A stretch of DNA of 34,066 bases from Verrucomicrobiia bacterium (GTDB lineage Bacteria > Verrucomicrobiota > Verrucomicrobiia > Limisphaerales > JAYPXF01). The position numbers and the translations under genes are program-made. The notes under the pieces are model-generated. The model worked only from the letters and a program-made list of their open reading frames with translations, was not told the origin of the DNA and made no database searches. The DNA is taken from contig JADHOF010000007.1 of assembly GCA_016779125.1 (NCBI GenBank), positions 1 through 34,066 on the forward strand, in the 5' to 3' direction. Of the stretch, positions 1 to 7,780 are shown in pieces (position 1 is the stretch's first letter; each line of letters opens with the position of its first letter).

Positions 1-25
1 GCCGAACCACCGAATCTGAAACGAA

Positions 26-32
26 AGGAAAG
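26..32 (+). promoter_or_regulatory. Ribosome binding site of gspG
   Basis: The purine-rich AGGAAAG lies just upstream of the ATG at 36, with its AGGA core six bases from the start codon. It fixes the gspG start. It is one of the few clear Shine-Dalgarno sequences in the window, because most downstream genes of the operon start by ATGA overlap instead. Confidence 0.6.
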
Positions 33-35
33 AAC

Positions 36-473
36 ATGAAACTCGTATCCAACCCGAACCACCGCCGCCGCCAGGGCTTTACGCTCGTGGAATTGTTGCT
101 CGTCCTCGTCATTCTCGGCGCGCTCGCCGCGATCGTCGTTCCGAAATTCTCAGGTCGCTCCGAGCAGGCCAAACTCGTGTCGGCGCAGACGCAGATCTCC
201 GGTTTTGAAACCGCGTTGAACTCCTTCGAGGTCGACAACGGATTTTATCCGCAATCGAAGGACGGCCTTGGCGCTCTCGTCGCCGCGCCGAGCAATGCGC
301 AGAACTGGCGCGGGCCTTACATGAAGGATGTGCCTCTGGATCCGTGGGGCGCGGCCTACGTTTACGAGAACCCCGGCAAGATGAACGCCTCCGGTTTCGA
401 TATCTACTCCATGGGGCCCGACGGACGTGCCGCCACGGAGGACGACATCACGAACTGGAGCCGAACAAACTAG
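36..473 (+). CDS. gspG: Type II secretion major pseudopilin GspG
   Basis: GspG is the major pseudopilin of the T2SS. It is processed and N-methylated by a prepilin peptidase and polymerises into the short periplasmic pseudopilus that drives substrates through the secretin. The 145-residue product has a short basic leader, the cleavage motif G/FTLVE with Glu at +5, and one hydrophobic helix. It then shows the family's soluble signature: YPQSKDGLGAL, WRGPYMKDVPLDPWG, FDIYSMGPDG and a C-terminal acidic stretch (ATEDDITNW) matching the calcium-binding loop. Length and motifs fit canonical GspG, so this is not a type IV pilin. It is the first gene seen of a T2SS operon and has a good ribosome binding site. 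The GspE and GspF genes that often precede gspG are not in the window. Confidence 0.96.
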   Translation: MKLVSNPNHRRRQGFTLVELLLVLVILGALAAIVVPKFSGRSEQAKLVSAQTQISGFETALNSFEVDNGFYPQSKDGLGALVAAPSNAQNWRGPYMKDVPLDPWGAAYVYENPGKMNASGFDIYSMGPDGRAATEDDITNWSRTN

Positions 474-489
474 GATTCGCCCGGTCACA

Positions 490-1035
490 ATGAAGCCCGA
501 CCCGCAAATGCCCGCACGACGCGGTCGAGTCTCCCTCGACGCGACTCGTTGGCGTCGGGCACCGGGCTTCACGCTGATCGAGCTGATTCTGGTCATGGGC
601 GTTCTGGCGACACTGGCGGCGGTGATCGTGCCCAGCCTGTCGAGCTTCGTGAAAGGGCGCGATATTTCGCAGGAAGGCCTTCGCTTTGTGGCGCTCACCC
701 ACTTCGCCCGGAACGAGGCGATCTCCACGGGGATTGCCCAGACTCTCTGGGTGGATCCGCGTGGGAACGCGTACGGTCTGCGCGAGGCTCCCGGATTCCG
801 CCAGAACACCAACGCCGCGCGAAGTTATCCCTTGAACGCGAAGCTTGAGTTCCAGCTTGATCCAAACGCCGGCCAGGCCTTTGGCGAGTTTGCGATTCGT
901 TTCCTGCCGGATGGAGAGATTGAGGAGGGCAGTTTGACGAATCTCGCGATCGAGCGGCCGAATGACGAGCGCCTTTGGATTGCGCTTTCAACGAACGGGT
1001 TCAACTACGAAATCGCCGGCAATGAACGTCTGTAA
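490..1035 (+). CDS. gspH: Type II secretion minor pseudopilin GspH-like
   Basis: This is a minor pseudopilin, probably the GspH/FimT type that links the tip complex to the GspG shaft. The product is about 181 residues. A basic leader of roughly 30 residues is followed by the cleavage motif PG/FTLIELILV with Glu at +5 and one hydrophobic helix. A beta-rich C-terminal part follows, including the stretch IRFLPDGE that resembles the conserved F.pdG motif of GspH. The ATG at 490 is preferred because it lies 16 nt after gspG. An in-frame ATG at 427 would overlap gspG, and one at 508 is also possible. The 3' end overlaps gspI by 14 nt. The H assignment rests on gene order and general features, so pseudopilin is certain but H is probable. 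Confidence 0.85.
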   Translation: MKPDPQMPARRGRVSLDATRWRRAPGFTLIELILVMGVLATLAAVIVPSLSSFVKGRDISQEGLRFVALTHFARNEAISTGIAQTLWVDPRGNAYGLREAPGFRQNTNAARSYPLNAKLEFQLDPNAGQAFGEFAIRFLPDGEIEEGSLTNLAIERPNDERLWIALSTNGFNYEIAGNERL

Positions 1036-1429
1036 GACAACACGCCGCCGGGCCGGATTCACCTTCGCCGAGATCCTCGCGGCGATGTTGTTCCTTGGTC
1101 TGGTGATCCCCGTCGCGATGCAGGCGGTGCGAATCGCGAGTGACGCGGGGACGATGGCCAGCCGTCGCTCGATCGCGACCCGGCTTGGGGACGCCAGGCT
1201 GACCGAGCTGGCGATCACGGACGAGTGGCGGACAGGCACGCAGGCGGGGCAGTTTGACCAGCCTTATCAGGACTATCGCTGGGAGATCCGATCCGAGAAC
1301 TGGACCGAGCTTGGCATGATGCAGCTCTCGATGGTGGTGACTTTCAAGGTGCGGCAGCGGGATGCCCGGGTGATTTTGACCACCCTTGTGCCGGAGACGC
1401 AAACAACCGGCGCGGGGCAGACGCCATGA
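1022..1429 (+). CDS. gspI: Type II secretion minor pseudopilin GspI-like
   Basis: This is a minor pseudopilin of 135 residues, the usual size for GspI, which nucleates the pseudopilus tip complex with GspJ and GspK. The leader KTTRRRAG is followed by FTFAEILAAM, giving Glu at +5 after Gly cleavage, and by a hydrophobic helix. The remainder (ATRLGDARLTELAI, then IRSENW and a VVTFKVRQ strand) resembles the GspI fold. The ATG at 1022 lies inside the end of gspH with a 14-nt overlap in another frame. The end overlaps gspJ by ATGA. The position between H and J supports the letter assignment. Confidence 0.88.
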   Translation: MNVCKTTRRRAGFTFAEILAAMLFLGLVIPVAMQAVRIASDAGTMASRRSIATRLGDARLTELAITDEWRTGTQAGQFDQPYQDYRWEIRSENWTELGMMQLSMVVTFKVRQRDARVILTTLVPETQTTGAGQTP

Positions 1430-2178
1430 AGCTGCGCCGCCAAACATCCGATCGTGCGGGGTTCTCCCTGCTGGAGCTGATTGTGGCGTCGTTCATGTTT
1501 GCCATCGTCATGGCTGCGGTCGCGACGGCGTTTTTTGGCGCGCACAAGTTGAGGGCGACCAACGAGGCCGATCTCGCGGGCGTTCATGGCATTCGCCGCG
1601 CGATTGAATACATGAAGCGCGATTTTCGGTCCGGCACGGTTCCGGCGACGAATGACACGACTCAGATTGTCACGGGCGACACCACGGGCACCGAGACGAA
1701 CGTCTTCACTTTCTCAGGTGCCATGATGACGACCGCGAGCACGTCGGGCGGAGCGATCGGCTCCACGGCTCTCGAATTTTGCACGGCGACCGGACTTCGA
1801 CTCGCCGACGAGCCATGGGGGGACATTCAGAGGGTGACCTATTACCTGCGGTCCCCGCTGAGTGCTCAAGCCGATGTCGGCAACGAACTGGTGCGCGGCG
1901 TCTCGCGCAACCTATCGCCGGGGCTGGAATCGGATTATGGGGAGATGGTCTTGTTGAGCGGCGTGTCGCAGCTGGTTTTTGAATTTTGGACCGGCACGGA
2001 GTGGGTCGATTACTGGGATTCGACAACCTTTGATCCGGCCGCGCCCTTGGCGGTTCGCGCGACGCTGATCATGGCGACGACGAACAATCTTCCGCCGCCG
2101 GCCTATCAGGTCGCCGTACCGTTTTCGGTCGAAGCCCGCACCAATCTGGTTCAGTCCGCCACGGGAGGCGCCACATGA
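1426..2178 (+). CDS. gspJ: Type II secretion minor pseudopilin GspJ-like
   Basis: This is a minor pseudopilin of 250 residues, in the size range of GspJ, a tip-complex component. The cleavage motif is G/FSLLELIVA with Glu at +5, followed by a hydrophobic helix and the typical GspJ segment IRRAIEYMKRDFRS. The rest is beta-rich, with a conserved-looking LVFEFWTGTEWVDYWDS stretch near residue 185. It is rich in Thr, Ala and Gly in the middle (residues 65-105). It starts by a 4-nt ATGA overlap with gspI and ends by a 4-nt ATGA overlap with gspK. Confidence 0.88.
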   Translation: MKLRRQTSDRAGFSLLELIVASFMFAIVMAAVATAFFGAHKLRATNEADLAGVHGIRRAIEYMKRDFRSGTVPATNDTTQIVTGDTTGTETNVFTFSGAMMTTASTSGGAIGSTALEFCTATGLRLADEPWGDIQRVTYYLRSPLSAQADVGNELVRGVSRNLSPGLESDYGEMVLLSGVSQLVFEFWTGTEWVDYWDSTTFDPAAPLAVRATLIMATTNNLPPPAYQVAVPFSVEARTNLVQSATGGAT

Positions 2179-3518
2179 GGGTTTCGATCTCCAATGCGCG
2201 CGGCTCGGCGCTTGTCCTCGTGCTGTGGGTCTCGTTCGGGCTGGTCAGTCTTGCGATCTATTTTGGTCACGGCATGTCGATGGAATTGAAGGCGGCGTCC
2301 AATTCCGAGGCGGGCGTTCAGGCTGAACAGGCGATCGAAGGCGCGGTCCGCTATGTGAAGTACCTGCTGGCCAATCTCCCGTCGCAGGGGCGCCTGCCCG
2401 AGCCGGATCTTTATGTCACGGAAGCGGCCGAGGTGGGGGAGGCTTTTTTTTGGATCACCGGGCGTGACCCGGCCGCAGTCGATATGACCCGTCCCTATTT
2501 CGAACTGATCGACGAGTCTGGAAAACTGAACCTGAACACCGCGCTGTACACGAATCTCATGGAGCTGCCCTTCATGACGGTCGAGCTGGCGGATGCGATC
2601 ATTGATTGGCGGGATGCGGACGACGAGCCGCGAAGCTCCGGTGCTGAGAGCGACGTTTACCTGCGATACAATCCGCCGATGTACGCGAAAAACGCGCCTT
2701 TCGAGTCGATTGAGGAACTGCGGATGCTCAACGGTGCCACCGAGGAACTCCTCTACGGCGAGGACGCGAACGGGAACGGGATCCTCGATCCGAACGAGGA
2801 TGACGGCGACGCCTCGCCGCCGAGTGACAATGCCGACGGGCGGCTTGATTTCGGCATTATGGAATATGTCACGGTGTGGAGTCGCGAGGGCAACCTGCAG
2901 ACAAACGGGGAACCGAGGCTGATCCTGCCCGCGTTGGCGGGGACGCAGGGATCGCAGGCCGCATTGACGGCCATTCAGGGATGGTTCACGACGAATCTGA
3001 CAGAAGACCGCTTCAACACTCTGCGCCCGGCCTTGACCCAGGCGACCAATTTGGTGGACCTCTACATCCGCTCCGGCAACACCTTGGATGAATTCGCCGA
3101 ATATGACGACGTGCTCACCATGAGCACCAACGCGATCGAGGGGCTGGTGAACGTGAACACCGCCTCGGCAGCGGTCTTGAACACCTTGCCCGGGGTGGAG
3201 GTGAACGACGCGGAGTCGCTCGTTGCCTATCGCGACACGAACCCGTCGGCATTGCGCAGCGTGGCGTGGATCACCGAGGTGTTGGGGCAGGACGTGGCCC
3301 GCCGCTTGGGGGGGCTGATCACCGACAAAGGCTTTCAATACATGGCCGATATCTCGGCGGTCGGTCGTGGCGGTCGGGGGTATCGTCGCAGCCGGATGGT
3401 GTTCGACATCAGCGAGGATCATCCCAAGATCGTGCATCGCCGGGATGACAGCCGATCTGGATGGGCTCTGGGTGTGGAAACGCGCGAGGCGCTGCTGGCG
3501 CTTCGCGGGCAACAATGA
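2175..3518 (+). CDS. gspK: Type II secretion minor pseudopilin GspK-like
   Basis: GspK caps the pseudopilus tip and is the one pseudopilin that normally lacks the +5 glutamate. Here the N-terminus is ARG/SALVLVLWVSFGLV, which matches that pattern. At 447 residues it is somewhat longer than many GspK proteins. The region around residues 115-150 (LIDESGKLNLNTA, then AIIDWRDADDEPR) is the family signature. Two helix-hairpin-helix-like SAM segments are visible, one near residues 175-190 (PFESIEELRMLNG) and one near 320-360 (VNVNTASAAVLNTLPGV). Between them lies an EF-hand-like acidic loop (DANGNGILDPNED). The gene is coupled to gspJ and gspL by ATGA overlaps. Confidence 0.93.
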   Translation: MRVSISNARGSALVLVLWVSFGLVSLAIYFGHGMSMELKAASNSEAGVQAEQAIEGAVRYVKYLLANLPSQGRLPEPDLYVTEAAEVGEAFFWITGRDPAAVDMTRPYFELIDESGKLNLNTALYTNLMELPFMTVELADAIIDWRDADDEPRSSGAESDVYLRYNPPMYAKNAPFESIEELRMLNGATEELLYGEDANGNGILDPNEDDGDASPPSDNADGRLDFGIMEYVTVWSREGNLQTNGEPRLILPALAGTQGSQAALTAIQGWFTTNLTEDRFNTLRPALTQATNLVDLYIRSGNTLDEFAEYDDVLTMSTNAIEGLVNVNTASAAVLNTLPGVEVNDAESLVAYRDTNPSALRSVAWITEVLGQDVARRLGGLITDKGFQYMADISAVGRGGRGYRRSRMVFDISEDHPKIVHRRDDSRSGWALGVETREALLALRGQQ

Positions 3519-4936
3519 TGAAGCGCGGAAAACAAACCAATTCGATTCTGGGCCTGACACTGGACGGACGACGTCTGGAGGGAGCTTTGCTGAAGCGCGG
3601 GCGGGACGGTTCCAGGGTGCATGCCGTCGCTTCGACGGAACTCGGCATCGAGCCTTTGGAGGGCGAGCCGGAGCTTGTCGCGGGTGAGATCGGGGACCGT
3701 CTCGCCGCGAACGATCTCAAGGAGAAGCATTGCATCGTCGGCCTGCCGCTTGATTGGTTGCTTACCTCCATGATCCGGCTGCCGGACATGCCGGAGGAAC
3801 ACATGGACGGATTTATCCGCCTACAGGCGGAGAAGAGCTTTCCGCTCTCGCTCAGCGATTTGTGTCTGAGCGTTTCGCGTTTCGATGTTGGCGCGGGAGA
3901 ACGGCACGCCCTGCTTACCGCCGTTCCCCGCCGGCGTGTTCTGGATTTGGAGTCGAGGCTGCAGCTGGCGGGGCTGAAGCCCTTGAGTTTTTCGCTGGGC
4001 GTTGTCGCCTTGCAGGAAGCGTTGGGCGCGCCGGGTCTTTCAATTTTCGTGTCCACCGAGCAGGTGTCGATTGTCGTTTCGACGGCCGCCGGTCCTGTCT
4101 GTATCCGATCCTTGCCGGATGCCTGGTGCGGGGATGCTCAGGTTCGCCGGATCGATGCCCGGATAGTCGGGCGGGAGTTGCGGATCACGCTGGGTCAGCT
4201 GCCTGACGAGGTCCGCGCCGGTCTGACGAAGGTTCGGCTGCTTGGCTCACCGGGATTGCTGGCCAATCTGGAAAGCGATCTGAAGCCCCGGGTCGAAGCT
4301 TTGGGGTTGGTCTTTGAGGCGATGCCGGAGCAGTCCGTGAACGGTGTTCCTTTGACGATGCCATTCAGCGGCGTGGTCCCTGCGGCGGCCGCATTGGCTG
4401 CCCGATATTTGGAGAATCCAAAGGCGACCCTTGAGTTCCTGCCTCCAAAGGTGAATCGGTGGCAGGTGCTGGCCACGCGTCTGGCTTCGCGCAAGTCAGG
4501 CATACTGGGAGCGATCGCCGGAGTGATCCTCGTCACCACCCTGATCGCGTTTTTCTGGCAGGGTAGGCAGCTCTCCAATCTGGAATCCGAATGGAACGGC
4601 ATGAAAAAGCAGGTGGCCGAATTGGAGGATCTGCAGAGCCGCATTCGAAAGTTCAGGCCATGGTACGATGAAACGCAGCCGACCCTTCGGATGATGCGGG
4701 CGATCAGCCGGTCTTTTCCAGCCAACGGAGACATCACGGCGAAAAGCCTCGAAGTCCGACCGGGGGGCAAGATCACGATCGCGGGTTCCGCCCGGCACAA
4801 CAAGGCGTTGCTGGATCTTTCGGAACGTTTATCGAAGGTGGAAGGAGTGTTTGACGTGAAACTGGAAAATTTGAGAGGCGTTGGCCCGATACAGTTCAGC
4901 ATTGTCTGCCGATGGCAGCCGGGAGGTGCCCAATGA
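3515..4936 (+). CDS. gspL: Type II secretion inner-membrane protein GspL-like (PilM-PilN type fusion)
   Basis: GspL joins the cytoplasmic ATPase GspE to the inner-membrane platform. The 473-residue product has a cytoplasmic actin-like region of about 325 residues. It starts SILGLTLDGRRLEGALLKRG and includes an IVGLPLDWLLTSMIRLPDMP strand-loop, as in PilM/GspL. One transmembrane segment lies near residues 330-348 (ILGAIAGVILVTTLIAFFW). A short coiled coil (QLSNLESEWNGMKKQVAELE) follows, then a periplasmic ferredoxin-like C-terminus (GDITAKSLEV, KITIAGSA, VEGVFDVKLENL) like PilN. The ATG at 3515 gives an ATGA overlap with gspK; the next codon, at 3518, is also ATG. The end overlaps the next gene by ATGA. 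Confidence 0.88.
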   Translation: MMKRGKQTNSILGLTLDGRRLEGALLKRGRDGSRVHAVASTELGIEPLEGEPELVAGEIGDRLAANDLKEKHCIVGLPLDWLLTSMIRLPDMPEEHMDGFIRLQAEKSFPLSLSDLCLSVSRFDVGAGERHALLTAVPRRRVLDLESRLQLAGLKPLSFSLGVVALQEALGAPGLSIFVSTEQVSIVVSTAAGPVCIRSLPDAWCGDAQVRRIDARIVGRELRITLGQLPDEVRAGLTKVRLLGSPGLLANLESDLKPRVEALGLVFEAMPEQSVNGVPLTMPFSGVVPAAAALAARYLENPKATLEFLPPKVNRWQVLATRLASRKSGILGAIAGVILVTTLIAFFWQGRQLSNLESEWNGMKKQVAELEDLQSRIRKFRPWYDETQPTLRMMRAISRSFPANGDITAKSLEVRPGGKITIAGSARHNKALLDLSERLSKVEGVFDVKLENLRGVGPIQFSIVCRWQPGGAQ

Positions 4937-5460
4937 ACCGGGAGAAACTGCTGATGACGGTGGCCGGCTCGGTGTTTGGTCTGTTGATGCTCGACAAGGT
5001 GCTCCTGGGGCCGCTGGTCGATTCGTGGAAGGATCGGGCAAAAAAAATCTCCTACCTGACCCAGGACGTCACGAAGGGACGCCAGCTCGTGGCCCGGGAC
5101 TCCGCGATACGGGATCGCTGGCAAGAGATGCGCGAACGGGCCTTGCCCGCGAGCCGGTCCGAATCGGAGTCGGCCCTGCTCACCCGGCTGGATGACTGGA
5201 GTCGTGCGGCCAAACTGAAGCCTTCGCAGATGCTCCCTGCTTGGCGCGCGGAAGACGACCACGTGAAGCTGAACTGCCGAATCGAAGCGACCGGGGACAT
5301 TGAGGCTGTAATGCGCTTCGTCTACGATCTGGACGGTGAGAAACTGGCCGTGAAGGTGGAGTCATTTGACCTTTCGAGTCAGGACAAACAAGGGCGGAAT
5401 CTGGTGCTGGACATGACGCTCAGCGGACTGGAACTGCCCCGGGAGGAAGGAAAACGATGA
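4933..5460 (+). CDS. gspM: Type II secretion inner-membrane protein GspM/PilO-like
   Basis: This is a bitopic membrane protein of 175 residues. It has a short cytoplasmic N-terminus, one transmembrane segment at about residues 8-26 (MTVAGSVFGLLMLDKVLLG) and a predicted coiled coil around residues 30-70. It ends in a ferredoxin-like periplasmic domain (VKLNCRIEATGDIEAVMRFV, then LAVKVESFDLSS). That architecture and its place right after gspL fit GspM/PilO, which dimerises with GspL in the inner membrane. Primary sequence is weakly conserved in this family, so the assignment leans on topology and gene order. The start codon at 4933 overlaps the gspL stop by ATGA, and the end overlaps the next start the same way. 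Confidence 0.78.
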   Translation: MNREKLLMTVAGSVFGLLMLDKVLLGPLVDSWKDRAKKISYLTQDVTKGRQLVARDSAIRDRWQEMRERALPASRSESESALLTRLDDWSRAAKLKPSQMLPAWRAEDDHVKLNCRIEATGDIEAVMRFVYDLDGEKLAVKVESFDLSSQDKQGRNLVLDMTLSGLELPREEGKR

Positions 5461-6047
5461 CCGAGTCGATCAAGGTGATGGCTTTCGGATGTTTGGGTGC
5501 GCTTTTGTTGACCGGCGCGGGCACTTCCGCTTCCGGGGCCGACAAGGCGTCCGGTCCCGCCCGTGACGAGTTCAAGGACATCGTGGTTTACAACATATTT
5601 GATCCGGACCGAGGGCCCCGGCCGGAACCGAAACCAAAGGCCCCGGTCAAACAGGATCCGCCGCCGCCCAAGGTGGAGCGCTTGACGCTTACCGGGGTCC
5701 TGAAGTCGGATCACGGTGCCTACGGATTTTTTGACGGCACCGATCGTGATTTTCAGAAAGTCGGCAAACCCGGCGATCAGGTCGGCGTTTTCAAGGTAAT
5801 CAAGATCGGGATCGACTCCGCTGACCTCGGCGCAGGCACGAATCATTTTGTTCTCAGAATCGGCGGTGAACTCAGCAGAACCGGTGAAGAACCGTGGAAG
5901 GTGAGTGGCACGACCTCGTTTTCCGGCAGCGGGGCCGCGCCGGCCTCGGCATCTGCCTCCTCCGCCGGAGCCAGTGATCCTGCGGATGAGGAACGTCGGA
6001 AGAAGCTGCTGGAATTGCTCAAAAAGAAACGCGAATCAGGAAAATGA
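5457..6047 (+). CDS. GspC/PilP-like periplasmic homology-region protein
   Basis: The 196-residue product carries the hallmark of the GspC homology-region/PilP domain, the motif VVYNIFDPDRGP near residues 43-54. A small beta-barrel follows (VERLTLTGVLKSDHGAYGFF, then FQKVGKPGDQVGVFKVIKI) at about residues 75-120. This domain bridges the inner-membrane platform to the N0 domain of the secretin. The N-terminus (residues 5-28) looks like a cleavable signal peptide rather than the long-lived membrane anchor of classical GspC, and no lipobox Cys is placed as in PilP. The C-terminus has a Ser/Ala-rich linker and a strongly basic helix (ERRKKLLELLKKKRE). Its place just before the secretin genes and after GspM agrees with the role. 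It is coupled on both sides by ATGA. Confidence 0.75.
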   Translation: MTESIKVMAFGCLGALLLTGAGTSASGADKASGPARDEFKDIVVYNIFDPDRGPRPEPKPKAPVKQDPPPPKVERLTLTGVLKSDHGAYGFFDGTDRDFQKVGKPGDQVGVFKVIKIGIDSADLGAGTNHFVLRIGGELSRTGEEPWKVSGTTSFSGSGAAPASASASSAGASDPADEERRKKLLELLKKKRESGK

Positions 6048-6871
6048 AAACGACAACCCTTACACTACTTGGTGCCATCCTGCTCGGGACCGGCTCGCTC
6101 GGGGCGCAGACTGCGCCCGCCCCGAAACCGGTCGCTCCGGCTGCGAGCACACCTCCTCCGGCAGCCGGGAAGATCACGCTCAACTTCAAGGCGACGCCCC
6201 TCTCCACCGTGTTGGAATACCTCAGCAAGGAGGCGGGCTACGCCGTGGTGATCGACGCAAAGATTGAGGGAACGATCGACGCGATCAGCGCCCAGCCTTT
6301 GACCCATGATGAGGCGTTTGACGTTATCAACTCGATTCTCGCCACCAAGGGTTACACTGCAATTCGCAACGGGCGGATTCTCACGATCGTGAATGTCAGC
6401 GACGCGAAGAAAAGGATGATCCCCGTGAAGCAGGGGGCTGATCCCGACAAGATTCCGTCCAATGACGAGATCGTCACACAGATCATGCCGATTCGTTACG
6501 CCAACGCTCAGCAGTTGATCGCCAATCTGCAACCCCTGCTTGACGAGACCTCCACGATCAGCGCGAACGAGGCGAGCAACGCCCTGATTCTCACCGGCAC
6601 GCAGTCCAACATCCGTCGCATGGCGCAGATCATCAAGGCGCTCGACACCAGCATCTCAGGCATCACGGCGATGCGCGTGTATCCGATGCAGAACGCGCAG
6701 GCGACCGACGTCGCCAACATCATCAATCAGGTCGTCGGCGGCCAGAGCAGCAACAACAGCGGGCGGGGAAACACCAGTTCCCGGGGTGGAGGCAGTAGCG
6801 GGGGCAGTGGACCGAGCCCGGCGGATATCATGAGCCGAATCCGAAGTCGGATGAGCGGAGGTGGACGATGA
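6044..6871 (+). CDS. Secretin part 1: N0-N1 and first half of N2 (split GspD)
   Basis: This is the first of three consecutive genes that together cover one GspD-type outer-membrane secretin. The 275-residue product has a signal peptide ending GSLGAQ (cleavage near residue 22) and a Pro/Ala-rich linker. An N0 domain follows at about 45-125 (KITLNFKATPLSTVLEYLSK, ending RILTIVNV). N1 lies at about 145-205 (IMPIRYANAQQLIANLQPLL, then NALILTGTQSNIRRMAQIIK). It then starts a further N-domain (MRVYPMQNAQATDVANIINQ). That domain stops in a Gly/Ser-rich tail, and its second half is missing here but is found in the next gene. The start overlaps the GspC-like gene by ATGA. The stop codon is genuine, and the next protein has its own signal peptide, so this is a split gene rather than an obvious frameshift. 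Confidence 0.85.
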   Translation: MKTTTLTLLGAILLGTGSLGAQTAPAPKPVAPAASTPPPAAGKITLNFKATPLSTVLEYLSKEAGYAVVIDAKIEGTIDAISAQPLTHDEAFDVINSILATKGYTAIRNGRILTIVNVSDAKKRMIPVKQGADPDKIPSNDEIVTQIMPIRYANAQQLIANLQPLLDETSTISANEASNALILTGTQSNIRRMAQIIKALDTSISGITAMRVYPMQNAQATDVANIINQVVGGQSSNNSGRGNTSSRGGGSSGGSGPSPADIMSRIRSRMSGGGR

Positions 6872-6909
6872 AAGACGTGGCTGCCGGCAAAATCTCAAAT
6901 GAGGACTTC

Positions 6910-7758
6910 ATGAAGACACCTATTTCAAAAATGAGCAGGATGCTGATACTGGCGATTGGTTTGGCCGTTGTCGGATCGGCCGAGGCGCAGTTTCCCGGTT
7001 TTGGTGGGGCACCCGGAGGAGGCTCGCCCGGTGGTCGAACCCGCACCGGAGGAAGCAGCTCGGGAGGGAGTGGTTCAAGCGCCGCGTTGCAGGCGCAGTC
7101 GCGCGTGTTGGCGGTCGCTGACGAGCGTTCCAACTCGGTCATCATCATCGCGCCGGAAGACCAATTGCCGATGATCGAGGAGTTGATGAAGGAACTGGAC
7201 ACCAACGTTGACGACGTGACCGAGGTGAAGGTCTTCAAACTCGTCAATGCCGACCCGACGGAAATGGCTGAGCAATTGAATCAATTGTTCGGCAGCAGCA
7301 CGCAGGGAAATTCCCAGCAGAACCAGTCCAGCTTTGGTCCCGGTTTTGTTTTTGGCCGTCTTGGCGGCGGGGCTCCGCAGGGGAACAACAGCAACTCGCG
7401 CGGACTTCGAAGCGATCAGAAGGTGGTGTCCGTGCCCGACGCCCGCACGGCGTCGCTGATCGTCAGCGCGCCGCGTCAGATGATGCCTTCGATCGAGCAG
7501 ATGGTGAAGCAGCTCGACTCCAGCACGGCCAAGCGACAGAACGTGTTTGTCTATTCGCTGGAATACGCGGATGTGAACAACGTGGCGACCGTACTACGCG
7601 GGATGTTCGACGAGAATCAACGCAACCTCAGCTCGCAGCAGTCGCAGGAGTCCGCCTTGGAGCAACGACGCGGCACTTTCGGTTCCGCTGGAGCCTCCAG
7701 CGGCACGATCGGCGCCACTGCGGGCGGGGGTGGTGGTGGGGCCATCGGACGTCGTTGA
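6910..7758 (+). CDS. Secretin part 2: second half of N2, N3, first half of a further N-domain
   Basis: This is the middle piece of the split secretin, about 282 residues. The ATG at 6910 is preferred because GAGGA lies at 6901-6905 and the product then begins with a standard signal peptide ending GSAEAQ. An in-frame ATG at 6868 that overlaps the previous stop is the alternative. The mature protein starts with a Gly-rich stretch and then the second half of an N-domain (RVLAVADERSNSVIIIAPED). A complete N-domain follows (VKVFKLVNADPTEMAEQLNQ, Gly/Asn/Gln-rich loop, VVSVPDARTASLIVSAP). Last comes the first half of another (NVFVYSLEYADVNNVATVLR), ending in Gln/Ser/Gly-rich sequence and GRR. No pore-forming secretin domain is present. 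Confidence 0.83.
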   Translation: MKTPISKMSRMLILAIGLAVVGSAEAQFPGFGGAPGGGSPGGRTRTGGSSSGGSGSSAALQAQSRVLAVADERSNSVIIIAPEDQLPMIEELMKELDTNVDDVTEVKVFKLVNADPTEMAEQLNQLFGSSTQGNSQQNQSSFGPGFVFGRLGGGAPQGNNSNSRGLRSDQKVVSVPDARTASLIVSAPRQMMPSIEQMVKQLDSSTAKRQNVFVYSLEYADVNNVATVLRGMFDENQRNLSSQQSQESALEQRRGTFGSAGASSGTIGATAGGGGGGAIGRR

Positions 7759-7780
7759 GTGATCGAAACCAAGAATTGTC

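Noticed and set aside
2151-3560. Long open frame on the minus strand opposite gspK (469 codons)
   Set aside because: It is antisense to an unmistakable GspK and its product has no recognisable domain. Such frames arise from the high third-position GC of the real gene.
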